From: Bacteroidota bacterium
GTDB lineage: Bacteria > Bacteroidota > Bacteroidia > Chitinophagales > Chitinophagaceae
Direction of reading: 5' to 3'
Length of the DNA stretch: 64,000 nucleotides
Assembly: GCA_023391015.1 (NCBI GenBank)
Contig: JAEWBT010000058.1
Coordinates: forward strand, 1-64,000
Shown here: one piece after another, positions 35,682 to 43,199 of the stretch
Layout: each line of letters opens with the position of its first letter
How positions within the stretch are numbered: position 1 is the stretch's first letter
Notes under the pieces: model-generated
What the model was told of the DNA's origin: nothing
Database searches by the model: none
Seen by the model: the letters and a program-made list of their open reading frames with translations, nothing else
Position numbers and translations under genes: made by a program

Positions 35682-36935
35682 CTACCGGTTAAACAGAATA
35701 TTAAAGTAAAAAGACGGTTTCCGCAGCTTGTCCCGCAAATCCAAATCCGAGAACATACCGGAAATGGTATTGCGCAGTTCCGGGCTTTTCTCTGCTTTAT
35801 TCACTACAAAATTGAACAGCCACGGGTAGTTGCACAGCTTTTGCAGCGTCGCGCTGATGCGTATTTCGTCGCCGAGGCGGCGATACAAAACGGCGTCGTA
35901 TTCGGTTTTTAAAAACGCAGCATCTGTCCGCCCGGCAGCAAGGGCTTTTTCAATGGCGGTGGCAGCCAGCATTCCGCTGTACAGCGCGTTCCCTACGCCT
36001 TCGCCGGAAAATGCGTCAATGAGTGCGGCCGCATCGCCGGTAAGCAAAAAGCCGTCGCCGGAAACCGGTTCCTGTGTCGTAGCCATCGGCAAGCCCCAGC
36101 CCAGGATTTTACCTTCCAGCTGCGCGTTCTGAAACCGCTTTTTCAGGGCCGGATTGGTTTGCAAAGCTTTCTGGAACACCTCCCGCAGGTTCAGCTTTTT
36201 ATCCCGCACCCGCGCCGAAAGCATCCCGATTCCCACGTTGCAGCGGCCTTCGGGAAGCGGAAAAATCCACAAATACCCTGGCAGGGCTTCTTTAATAAAG
36301 TGCAGTTCAATAAAGTCGGATTCGTGCATCCCCGTTACGCCGGTGTAGTAAGCGCGCAATCCTACCGAGTCGGTTTTCCGGACTTCGTTCTGCCCCATGA
36401 AAGCCTTGCGCACCACACTTTTGTCGCCGTCGGCGCCTACGATAATATCGGCGGTGATGGTTTTTTCGACCCCATCCTGCTGATAAACGACTTGATTCAC
36501 ACCTGCTTCCCGCGAAACCGTTTTGATGGAAACGCCCTGTTGCACGTCGGCAAACTGCGGATCGAGCTTGGAGAACAGAAAATCATCAAAGCGCAGGCGG
36601 GGAACCGTGAAACCGGGTGCCACTTCGCCGGGGCGCAGCGCATCGGGGTAGCGGATATCCAGCGCCTTGCCGTTGGGAGCCACAAACTGAATGCCGCGCG
36701 AAGGCAGAAACTGCTCTTCTTTCCGGAAAATCTCATGCAGCCACGGCGTATGCGCGGTGCGCAACACATAACAGGATTTGCCACTAATGGCATCGCCGCA
36801 AACCTTATCCCGTGGAAAAGTGGCCTTCTCCAGAAGGGTGTGTGGAATGCCGTTCTTAGACAGAAAAAAAGACGTTCCGCAACCGGCAGGACCGGCACCG
36901 ATAATCAAAACTTTTACGTGCGTGGCAAGAGACAT
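35682..36935 (-). CDS. Geranylgeranyl-reductase-family flavoprotein
   Basis: ATG 36935 (MSLATHVKVLIIGAGPAGC) gives 417 residues. The FAD-binding Rossmann motif IIGAGPAGCGTSFFL is at the N-terminus, followed by FPRDKVCGDAISGK, the signature of this family, and the second FAD motif GDGFLLTGDAAALIDAFSGEG near residue 285. Such enzymes reduce isoprenoid double bonds, for example in menaquinone or lipid side chains, or halogenate or hydroxylate related compounds. No pathway genes are adjacent, so the substrate is open. The upstream M at 36953 is less likely. Confidence 0.82.
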   Translation of the reverse strand: MSLATHVKVLIIGAGPAGCGTSFFLSKNGIPHTLLEKATFPRDKVCGDAISGKSCYVLRTAHTPWLHEIFRKEEQFLPSRGIQFVAPNGKALDIRYPDALRPGEVAPGFTVPRLRFDDFLFSKLDPQFADVQQGVSIKTVSREAGVNQVVYQQDGVEKTITADIIVGADGDKSVVRKAFMGQNEVRKTDSVGLRAYYTGVTGMHESDFIELHFIKEALPGYLWIFPLPEGRCNVGIGMLSARVRDKKLNLREVFQKALQTNPALKKRFQNAQLEGKILGWGLPMATTQEPVSGDGFLLTGDAAALIDAFSGEGVGNALYSGMLAATAIEKALAAGRTDAAFLKTEYDAVLYRRLGDEIRISATLQKLCNYPWLFNFVVNKAEKSPELRNTISGMFSDLDLRDKLRKPSFYFNILFNR

Positions 36936-37194
36936 AAAGGGAAGGGAAACCAAGATTCAAAATCCAGAAACCAAAAACCCAGGAGCCGAAATCCAAAACC
37001 CGAAATCAAATCTCAAAGGCCGGCATCCGGAGGGGCTGAAATATGGAATGTCGTTCGGGAGATTTAAGAGAAAAAAAAGGTCAGAGCGGCTTTGTATTTC
37101 CGGAAATAAAAGCCCCATTTCCGGAAATAGTCAGATAGAAAGGCGCGGCGAAGGTAGGACGATAGCTTTTTTGGAATAGGTCTGATTTTATACC
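36936..37194. other. Intergenic region with AAATCCAAAA-type short repeats
   Basis: From 36950 to 37015 the sequence is built from imperfect repeats such as AAATCCAGAAACC and AATCCAAAACCC, echoed at 53762-53800. Two TTTCCGGAAA copies lie only 22 bases apart at about 37097 and 37119. No gene is apparent. Confidence 0.5.
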
Positions 37195-37202
37195 TAAGTT
37201 TG
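37195..37202 (+). promoter_or_regulatory. -7 box TAAGTTTG abutting the PadR gene
   Basis: TAAGTTTG is a perfect TAnnTTTG. It ends six bases before ATG 37209 and contains the alternative TTG 37200 start, which argues for the ATG. Confidence 0.65.
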
Positions 37203-37208
37203 AAAGGT

Positions 37209-37562
37209 ATGACGCCGGAAAACAGTTCTCAAAAGATGTTGCAAGGCAGCCTGACGGGCGTGATCCTGAAATTGCTTTCGGAAGGCGGCCGTATGTATGG
37301 CTATGAAATCACCAAGGCTGTGCGCGAAAAAACCGGTGGCCGCCTGGCACTCACCGAAGCCGCCCTGTATCCCGCGCTGCACCAATTGCTGGCCGACGGG
37401 CTGCTGCAAACCGAAACAGAAACCGTGAAGGGCCGGCAACGCAAATACTACCGCATCGCTGCGCAAAAAAAGGCGGCTACCAACGCAGTGCTGGCCAACC
37501 TGCGCGATTCTTTAACCCTGCTTCAAAACCTGTTAAGCGATTATGGAACCCAAAAAGCGTGA
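37209..37562 (+). CDS. PadR-family transcriptional regulator
   Basis: 117 residues from ATG 37209 (MTPENSSQKMLQGSLTG). The winged-helix PadR signature is clear: GVILKLLSEGGRMYGYEITKAV, then LTEAALYPALHQLLADGLLQTE and GRQRKYYRIAA, with a short C-terminal dimerisation helix. PadR proteins usually repress a neighbouring membrane protein or transporter gene. The 3' end overlaps the next gene by 20 bases, tying it to that membrane protein. Its transcript is nearly leaderless, since the -7 box ends six bases from the start. Confidence 0.9.
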   Translation: MTPENSSQKMLQGSLTGVILKLLSEGGRMYGYEITKAVREKTGGRLALTEAALYPALHQLLADGLLQTETETVKGRQRKYYRIAAQKKAATNAVLANLRDSLTLLQNLLSDYGTQKA

Positions 37563-38253
37563 ATTATCCCCGGAGGAGCTGCAAGCTCTTTGCGCGTTTA
37601 TCTCCCGGAAAGGCTTTGGCGAACCGGCGCTCGTCTTGGAAATCCTGGACCATTTTGCCTGCAAGGTGGAAGAACTCGGCACCCAATATCCAACCTGGCC
37701 CCTGGAAAAGCTGATGACCGAAGCCCACCGGCAGTTTGGCGTCGCCGGGTTTTATCCTTTGGTGAAAAGCTATGAAGAGCAGTTGCAGCGCCGTTACAGC
37801 CGGTATTTCCGGAAATCGCTGCTCGGAGTATTTACTCATGCCCGCAGCCTGGGGCTGGTCATTCTGGCACCTCTGATGGTGTATGTGTTGTCTCTAATCC
37901 TTACGCCCTTCGGCGAATCCTTCAGCGTGCTGAAACCAGAAACGTTGGCCGCCTTGCTAACCTTTATTGTCTTTGCCGTCGCGGTCGTTGCCTATTACGG
38001 GCGTTTCCGGAAAGCGAAAAACGTTTTTATCCGCGCAGTGCAAGGCAGTTTTTATGGAAGCATTTTCCTGCCGGGGTTTTATTTCATTTTCCTTCCGGCA
38101 CAAATGCAGGTGCCCATCCCGGTATTGGCCCTCCTGACCGCACTGGCGATGATTTGGGAACAGGCGCGCTACGCAACGTTCCGGAAAGCGGAAGAAGAAT
38201 ATCACGAGAAGGTAGGCGTAGAGACGTTGGGCGCAATGTCTGCGGATAAATAA
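37543..38253 (+). CDS. Membrane protein co-encoded with the PadR regulator
   Basis: 236 residues, overlapping the PadR gene by 20 bases. A soluble helical N-terminal half (LSPEELQALCAFISRKGFGEPALVLEILDHFACKVEELG, about 1-90) is followed by four hydrophobic segments (LGLVILAPLMVYVLSLIL, LAALLTFIVFAVAVVAYYG, SIFLPGFYFIFLP, PVLALLTALAMIWE). The layout resembles DUF1700/DUF1129-like proteins that accompany PadR regulators. Function is unknown; it may be the regulator's target or sensor partner. Confidence 0.78.
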   Translation: MEPKKRELSPEELQALCAFISRKGFGEPALVLEILDHFACKVEELGTQYPTWPLEKLMTEAHRQFGVAGFYPLVKSYEEQLQRRYSRYFRKSLLGVFTHARSLGLVILAPLMVYVLSLILTPFGESFSVLKPETLAALLTFIVFAVAVVAYYGRFRKAKNVFIRAVQGSFYGSIFLPGFYFIFLPAQMQVPIPVLALLTALAMIWEQARYATFRKAEEEYHEKVGVETLGAMSADK

Positions 38254-38278
38254 AAGACGTTGCCTGCAACGTCTCTAC
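38252..38278. repeat. GACGTTGC...GCAACGTC REP copy
   Basis: AAGACGTTGCctGCAACGTCTCTACC immediately after the membrane-protein stop is a half-conserved member of the GTAGAGAC palindrome family. Confidence 0.6.
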
Positions 38279-38319
38279 CGGGTGCCCTTTCCGGCCTTGT
38301 TTTTGCAGGAAGACGAGGC

Positions 38320-39309
38320 ATGAAAAAGACTCGTTATTCCATCCTGGACCTTGCGCCCGTTCTTAAAGACAAATCGCTTCCCGAAACCTTTGCCAACAGC
38401 GTGGCCCTCATCCAACACGCAGAGCAGCTGGGTTACCAGCGCTACTGGCTGGCCGAGCACCACAACATGGCCTCTATTGCGTCTTCCGCGCCGCCGATCC
38501 TCATTGGCTACTTGGCCGGGAAAACGGAAACCATCCGTGTGGGGTCGGGTGGGGTGATGCTGCCCAATCACAGCTCGCTGGTGGTGGCCGAGCAGTTTGG
38601 AACACTCAGTGCGCTGTATCCCGGAAGGATTGACCTGGGCGTGGGCCGCGCGCCCGGCACCGACGGGCTAACGGCGCAGGCGTTGGGTCGCAATCCCTAC
38701 ACGGTGAACGAAGGTTTTCCCAAACAAATCCGGGAGTTGCAGCTGTATTTTTCCAACGAAAACAAAGAGGGGAAAGTGCGGGCTATTCCGGGCGAAGGCG
38801 AAAACATTCCCATCTACATCCTGGGCTCCAGCACCGATAGTGCCTTTCTGGCGGCGGAAATGGGGCTGCCCTATGCCTTTGCCGGCCACTTCGCCCCTGC
38901 CCAGATGCCGGAAGCCTTCCGGATTTACCGCGAGCGTTTCCAGCCGTCCCGACAGTTGGAAAAGCCTTATGTGCTGGCCGCCGTCAACACCATTCTGGCC
39001 GACACCGATGCCGAAGCCGACCTGCTTGCCACTACGCTCTATCAGACATTCACCAACATCATCCGCGATCAACGGCAACCTTTTGGCCCGCCTTCGCCGG
39101 ATTGGAAACCCGATTGGTCGCCGCAGGAAAAAGCAATGCTGCAACACATGCTGGCCCTGAGCTTTATCGGCACACCGGAGACCGCCGGGCCGCAGCTACA
39201 ATCTTTTTTGGAACAGTACCAGCCGGATGAAATCATCACCGCCTCCCACATCTACAGCCTGAAGGCCAAGATGCGCAGCTATGAATTGCTGGCCGGACTC
39301 CTGCGTTAA
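38320..39309 (+). CDS. LLM-class flavin-dependent oxidoreductase
   Basis: ATG 38320 (MKKTRYSILDLAPVLKDKS) gives 329 residues; the earlier start at 38260 runs through a repeat. Luciferase-like monooxygenase motifs: GYQRYWLAEHHNMASIASSAPP, then IRVGSGGVMLPNHSSLVVAEQF, and LYPGRIDLGVGRAPG. These place it in the bacterial MsnO8/YhbW-type group, which use reduced flavin to oxidise small organic substrates. The substrate is unknown. It follows the PadR/membrane-protein pair by 66 bases and a REP element, so co-transcription is possible. Confidence 0.88.
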   Translation: MKKTRYSILDLAPVLKDKSLPETFANSVALIQHAEQLGYQRYWLAEHHNMASIASSAPPILIGYLAGKTETIRVGSGGVMLPNHSSLVVAEQFGTLSALYPGRIDLGVGRAPGTDGLTAQALGRNPYTVNEGFPKQIRELQLYFSNENKEGKVRAIPGEGENIPIYILGSSTDSAFLAAEMGLPYAFAGHFAPAQMPEAFRIYRERFQPSRQLEKPYVLAAVNTILADTDAEADLLATTLYQTFTNIIRDQRQPFGPPSPDWKPDWSPQEKAMLQHMLALSFIGTPETAGPQLQSFLEQYQPDEIITASHIYSLKAKMRSYELLAGLLR

Positions 39310-39329
39310 GAAGAACATCTTCTTTTCCC

Positions 39330-39530
39330 CGTCTTTTGTCACCCCGCCGAAAGGCGGAATGACAAAACAAAAAACGGGAAGGCTAAACTTGCTGTGCTGC
39401 AATCGGCCCCATAGTTTGTTCCCCGTCTTTTGTTACCCCGCCGAAAGGTGGGGTCTCACAAATACATGCGGGCATTTTCCGGGATTCCGCCTTGCAGCGG
39501 AAGGACAAAACAAAAAACGAAAGGACCTGA
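39330..39530. repeat. Three copies of a TTTTGTCACCCCGCC dispersed element
   Basis: CTTTTGTCACCCCGCCGAAA followed by GGCGGAATGACAAAAC, a second copy CTTTTGTTACCCCGCCGAAA with GGTGGGGTC, and a third GGGATTCCGCC..GCGG-AAGGACAAAAC. All can form hairpins with GCCG-type loops. They match the block at 965-1047. Confidence 0.75.
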
Positions 39531-39633
39531 AACACTGTGCGGAACAGCATCCCTGTTAAGCTCCTGAATAGACCCTTAGCAGGATTTTTGTTTGAAAAGA
39601 AACGTCCTTTTCCTTTAAAAGAGATTTTCAACC

Positions 39634-40533
39634 ATGAAAAAGCGCCAAACCCGTGGAATCCTGTGGCTGCTAACTGTATTGTTTTCGGTGGCTTCCTATG
39701 TAGCGCCCGCACAAATTGCGACGCCCGACAGCACTGCCGCTGTTGTTGTGGACTCGCTGCCCAAAACAGATGTTCAGCACGTGGCCGATACGCCCGAAAC
39801 CGTGGCCGAAGTGGTGGCCGATTCCCTTCACGACAAAATCAAGCGCAAGATTAAAGCGCCCATCGTGCAGGTGCCTGTTACGTCCAAAAGTCTCATTATT
39901 CCGGGATTGATGTTTGGCTACGGTGCGCTGGCCCTGCGCAACGGCGCGTTGCAGGACGTGAACCTCGAAATCAAAAGCCGCGCCTGGAACAGCAAACGCG
40001 AAATCCGGCAGATTGAAGATTACTTTCTCCTCGCCCCGGCGGTGATGGTGTATGGCCTCAACTTCGCCGGTTATAAAGGCCACAACAACATTGTGGACCG
40101 CTCTATCATGTATGGCATGGCCAACCTGATTAGCAACGGCATTGTGTTTCTTACCAAAAATCAGGAGCTGGAGCTGCGGCCCAACGGGCGCGATAAGTTT
40201 TCGTTTCCCTCTGGCCACACTGCGCAGGCCTTTGTGAGTGCCGAGTTTGCGCGGCTGGAGTATCGGGGCATTTCGCCCTGGCCGGGGCTGGTGGGCTATG
40301 GCTTTGCCTTTGCCACCGGCTTTTTGCGGATGTATAACGACGCCCACTGGTTTTCCGACGTGATTGCCGGGGCGGGCGTGGGCATTGTCTCCACGCGCTT
40401 TGCGTATTTCATCTATCCATCCATCAAGAAAAGGCTTTTCAAAGCGCCCAAGATTAAGGGCGACGCCATGATTCTGCCTTCCTGGAACGGCGGCAATCAG
40501 TTTGGAATCAATCTCTCGTATCGTTTCCCGTAG
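39634..40533 (+). CDS. PAP2-family phosphatase, first of a tandem pair
   Basis: 299 residues with signal peptide (MKKRQTRGILWLLTVLFSVASYVAPAQ) and a low-complexity Asp/Val/Thr linker. The C-terminal half carries the acid-phosphatase motif set: GRDKFSFPSGHTAQAF with the PSGH core, then FLRMYNDAHWFSDVIAGAGVG for the final His and Asp. Such proteins dephosphorylate lipids such as undecaprenyl pyrophosphate or phosphatidic acid, or LPS. The product ends in a beta-rich GINLSYRF-type C-terminus typical of outer-membrane proteins. It is followed by a paralogue 41 bases later. Confidence 0.8.
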   Translation: MKKRQTRGILWLLTVLFSVASYVAPAQIATPDSTAAVVVDSLPKTDVQHVADTPETVAEVVADSLHDKIKRKIKAPIVQVPVTSKSLIIPGLMFGYGALALRNGALQDVNLEIKSRAWNSKREIRQIEDYFLLAPAVMVYGLNFAGYKGHNNIVDRSIMYGMANLISNGIVFLTKNQELELRPNGRDKFSFPSGHTAQAFVSAEFARLEYRGISPWPGLVGYGFAFATGFLRMYNDAHWFSDVIAGAGVGIVSTRFAYFIYPSIKKRLFKAPKIKGDAMILPSWNGGNQFGINLSYRFP

Positions 40534-40574
40534 CGGTGCAATTTTTGAAACCCGTGCATTCTATACTGCTTTAT

Positions 40575-41507
40575 ATGCCCTTTAAAACAACCCTCCGGAT
40601 CGCCCTGACGGCCCTCTTTTCCGGCAGTCTCGTCACCGCAAACGCGCAGTCGCAGCCTTTCTTTCCGGAAATCTCCGCCCCTGTTGCGCTGGCAGCAGAC
40701 CTGCAACCGGAAGCCCCGCTGCCCACGCCACCACCGCCGGAAAAGGACATTCTCACCGCGGCCAATCCCAATTATAAGCTCAACTGGAAGGTGGATGCGC
40801 CCATCATCGTGGCCGGAACGGCCTGGACACTCTACGGCTTTAGCCAAGTGTATGACAAAGACACCAGCACGCTGGCCGAGATTCAGGCTTTGAAAAAGGA
40901 AGACGTAAACGGCTTCGACCGCTGGGCAGCAGGCAAGCATTCCGATGCCGCCGATGCCAACAGCAACTATCTCTTTTACGGCCTCATCCCCGCGCCTTTT
41001 GTGCTGGCCGGACTGGACCCCGCGATGCGCAAGGATTTCTGGAAAATCAGTGCCCTCTATCTGGAAACGATGGCCATCACTGGCACGCTCTATACCGGCG
41101 CTACCTTTTTGGTGGATCGCTATCGCCCGGAGACTTACAACTTCGATAAACCTGCAGCCGAGCGCCTGAACGGCAATTATAAAAACGCTTTCTTCGCCGG
41201 GCACGTGGCCAACGTGGGGGCTATTTCCTTTTTCACGGCCAAGATTTTCCACGATTATCACCCGGATTCTAAATGGAAATGGGCCTTTTGGGGCGGAGCC
41301 GGACTAGCCACCGCTGCCACCGCCTACATGCGCCACGAAGCTGGAAAACACTGGCCTTCCGACATTGTGTTGGGAACCCTCGTGGGCGCAGGCGCGGGCA
41401 TCCTGGTGCCGCAGCTCCACAAGCGCATCAAGGCCGATGGCACGGGCCTGCGCATGGCACCCTACATCGGGCCGGGCACGGGCATCAGCCTTTCGTACCG
41501 GTTTTAA
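40575..41507 (+). CDS. PAP2-family protein, second of a tandem pair
   Basis: ATG 40575 (MPFKTTLRIALTALFSGSLVTANAQ) gives about 310 residues with a signal peptide; GTG 40536 is rejected. After a Pro-rich linker and WKVDAPIIVAGTAWTLYG comes the PAP2 core: RYRPETYNFD, NAFFAGHVANVG (AGH replaces PSGH) and RHEAGKHWPSDIVLGTLVGAG. The Ser of PSGH is Ala here, so activity may be altered. It shares the terminal ISLSYRF with its neighbour and is probably a diverged tandem duplicate expressed in the same operon. Confidence 0.78.
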   Translation: MPFKTTLRIALTALFSGSLVTANAQSQPFFPEISAPVALAADLQPEAPLPTPPPPEKDILTAANPNYKLNWKVDAPIIVAGTAWTLYGFSQVYDKDTSTLAEIQALKKEDVNGFDRWAAGKHSDAADANSNYLFYGLIPAPFVLAGLDPAMRKDFWKISALYLETMAITGTLYTGATFLVDRYRPETYNFDKPAAERLNGNYKNAFFAGHVANVGAISFFTAKIFHDYHPDSKWKWAFWGGAGLATAATAYMRHEAGKHWPSDIVLGTLVGAGAGILVPQLHKRIKADGTGLRMAPYIGPGTGISLSYRF

Positions 41508-41530
41508 AAGAGGAGATTTTCCGGAAATGG

Positions 41531-41672
41531 GTAGAGACGTTGCACGCAACGTCTCTACGTGTTTTATCTCCAATCCCTGAGACGCGTTGGAACGCATAGA
41601 GACGCGTAGAAACGCATAGAACGTGTAGAACGCGTAGAACGTGTAGAGACAAGGCATGCCTTGTCTCTACAA
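41531..41672. repeat. REP palindromes and degenerate 10-mer repeats
   Basis: A GTAGAGACGTTGCAC palindrome at 41531-41558 and a perfect GTAGAGACAAGGCATGCC palindrome at 41645-41672 flank a run of about eight degenerate decamers like ACGCGTAGAA and ACGCATAGAG. Confidence 0.8.
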
Positions 41673-41730
41673 TGTACAATATCCCGCTATCATCCTTTTG
41701 ACCCCCCCTGCCCCCCAAAGGGGGGAATTC

Positions 41731-41772
41731 CCACTATCCACTATCCACTATCCACTATCCACTATCCACTAT
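41731..41772. repeat. Six-unit CCACTAT heptamer microsatellite
   Basis: Six perfect tandem copies of CCACTAT run directly up to the stop codon of the orphan gene on the minus strand. They follow a palindromic CCCCCCAAAGGGGGG stretch at 41711. Confidence 0.92.
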
Positions 41773-42716
41773 TAAATATCTACCTCCCAATCGCCTACAG
41801 CAGTGCCGGGGTTATAGACGTAGAGGTAATGAGCCGTTTCCACCGCGCCGAGGCGGGTGGCGGGAACGGTTTGCTCGGTGCCGGCCTCTACGGTAACGCC
41901 CACGCCGGCGGGCGGTGGGGCCGGGGTTTCGGCGTGGTCGGAAAGGAAAAAGACGAGGCGCTCGGCCCCGCCGTTCAGCAGGCTGATTTCCTCCTCGGCC
42001 CCCAACGTGCGCTGGGCCACCAGGTGCACTTCGCCCGCTTGCAGGTGGCCGGTAAAGGATTTTTGGGGCCGGTTGCGGATGAGTTCCAGCTTGAAATAAT
42101 TTTTGATGGCCTCGGGGGTGCGCTTAAACTGCTGCATCAATCCCCCCAAAACGGCGTATAACTCCTCGCACAAGGCCACGCGCGCGGCTTCCAGGTCGCT
42201 GCTATCTTGCCCCGTCTGGCCAATGGCGCTCTTTTGGGTGGCGTCGGCGGCTTTGAGGGAAAGGTAATATTCACTTACCTCGGTGGCCAGTTCATCCAGA
42301 CCGGCGTCACTGAGGGCCTTCGACAACGACTCGAGGGCCTCTATGCGGCTTTGCTGGCCGCCTTGCTGAAAGGGGGCATGGCCGTTGGGGAAGATGCCTT
42401 TATAGGCCGGATTGGTTTTGCGGATGGTGCCCTGCACGCGGTAATCCCAGTCATTAATCTTTTCGGTAGCCGTGGCCAGCAGGGCGTTGAGGCCGGCAGT
42501 CTTGCTTTTTTGGGTGCCGGCCTGCGTGCGCCAGGTGCTGTAGCGGCTGCTGTATTGCATTACGAGGGGATGAAGCTGCGTGTACAGGCTTTGCAAGGCC
42601 GGCTTGCCCTGCAAGGCACCATCGGTGTAGTTGCCTATGATGAGGGCACGCAGGTAGGAAGTACGCGTGGCATTCAGGAAGGGATTGCTGATGTAGGTCC
42701 AGACTTGCGTTGCCAT
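41772..42716 (-). CDS. Orphan protein of unknown function
   Basis: 314 residues, no signal peptide and no membrane segment. The N-terminal part is helical (RTSYLRALIIGNYTDGALQGKPALQSLYTQLHPLVMQYSSRYSTWRT, about 15-65). A long helix-rich middle (about 120-200) is followed by a beta-rich end with a Pro-rich loop (LSDHAETPAPPPAGVGVTV) and YLYVYNPGTAVGDWEVDI. I do not recognise the family. It is isolated, with microsatellite and repeats downstream and a 42-bp array upstream. Confidence 0.65.
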   Translation of the reverse strand: MATQVWTYISNPFLNATRTSYLRALIIGNYTDGALQGKPALQSLYTQLHPLVMQYSSRYSTWRTQAGTQKSKTAGLNALLATATEKINDWDYRVQGTIRKTNPAYKGIFPNGHAPFQQGGQQSRIEALESLSKALSDAGLDELATEVSEYYLSLKAADATQKSAIGQTGQDSSDLEAARVALCEELYAVLGGLMQQFKRTPEAIKNYFKLELIRNRPQKSFTGHLQAGEVHLVAQRTLGAEEEISLLNGGAERLVFFLSDHAETPAPPPAGVGVTVEAGTEQTVPATRLGAVETAHYLYVYNPGTAVGDWEVDI

Positions 42717-42805
42717 AGGTAAAGAAGTTTTAAGGGATTTAAAAGGAATAAATCAGAAGACAAATATAACACTTGTGGGATTGAGGTAAAAAAATATTCT
42801 GGATA

Positions 42806-43007
42806 TCAAACGCCTCTCTGTTTCCTATCCATACCCGCCTACGGGCCTCAAACGTCACTCTGTTTCTTGTTCGTAGGCGGGTATGGATGCAAAACGTCTC
42901 TCTGTTTCTTGTTCGTACCCGCCTACGGGCATCAAACGTCTCTCTGTTTCCTATCCGTACCCGCCTACGGACATCAAACGTCTCTCTGTTTCGGGCCCGT
43001 ACCCTTT
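42806..43007. repeat. Second 42-bp-period tandem array
   Basis: About four and a half units of 42 bp (one 41, one 43), each with ATCAAACGTCTCTCTG, a TTTCYTRTYCGTA segment and CCCGCCTACGGGC. In one unit the CCCGCCTAC segment is inverted (GTAGGCGGGTATGG). Each unit can form a CCCG-CGGG hairpin. It shares no sequence with the 19.3-kb array but has the same period. The rest of 42717-43199 is A/T-rich and carries no gene. Confidence 0.85.
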
Positions 43008-43199
43008 TTCGGGGCTTGTTTTAAGAATAGAAATGCCTTCAAGCAGTGCTTTTCAGGTTTCCCCCAAGCCCTTATCTCCCCCAAACGGCTGCCGGAGCTA
43101 AAAACGTAGCATCAGATTTGAATTTTTATATTTAATACACTACATTCGCAAGCTGATTGAGGAACGTTCCGATATAATCCCTAAAATCAATCATCCTCT

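Noticed and set aside
42806..43007. CRISPR array
   Set aside because: Units are contiguous 42-mers with no unique spacers, and no cas gene is near. The same applies to 19326-19619.
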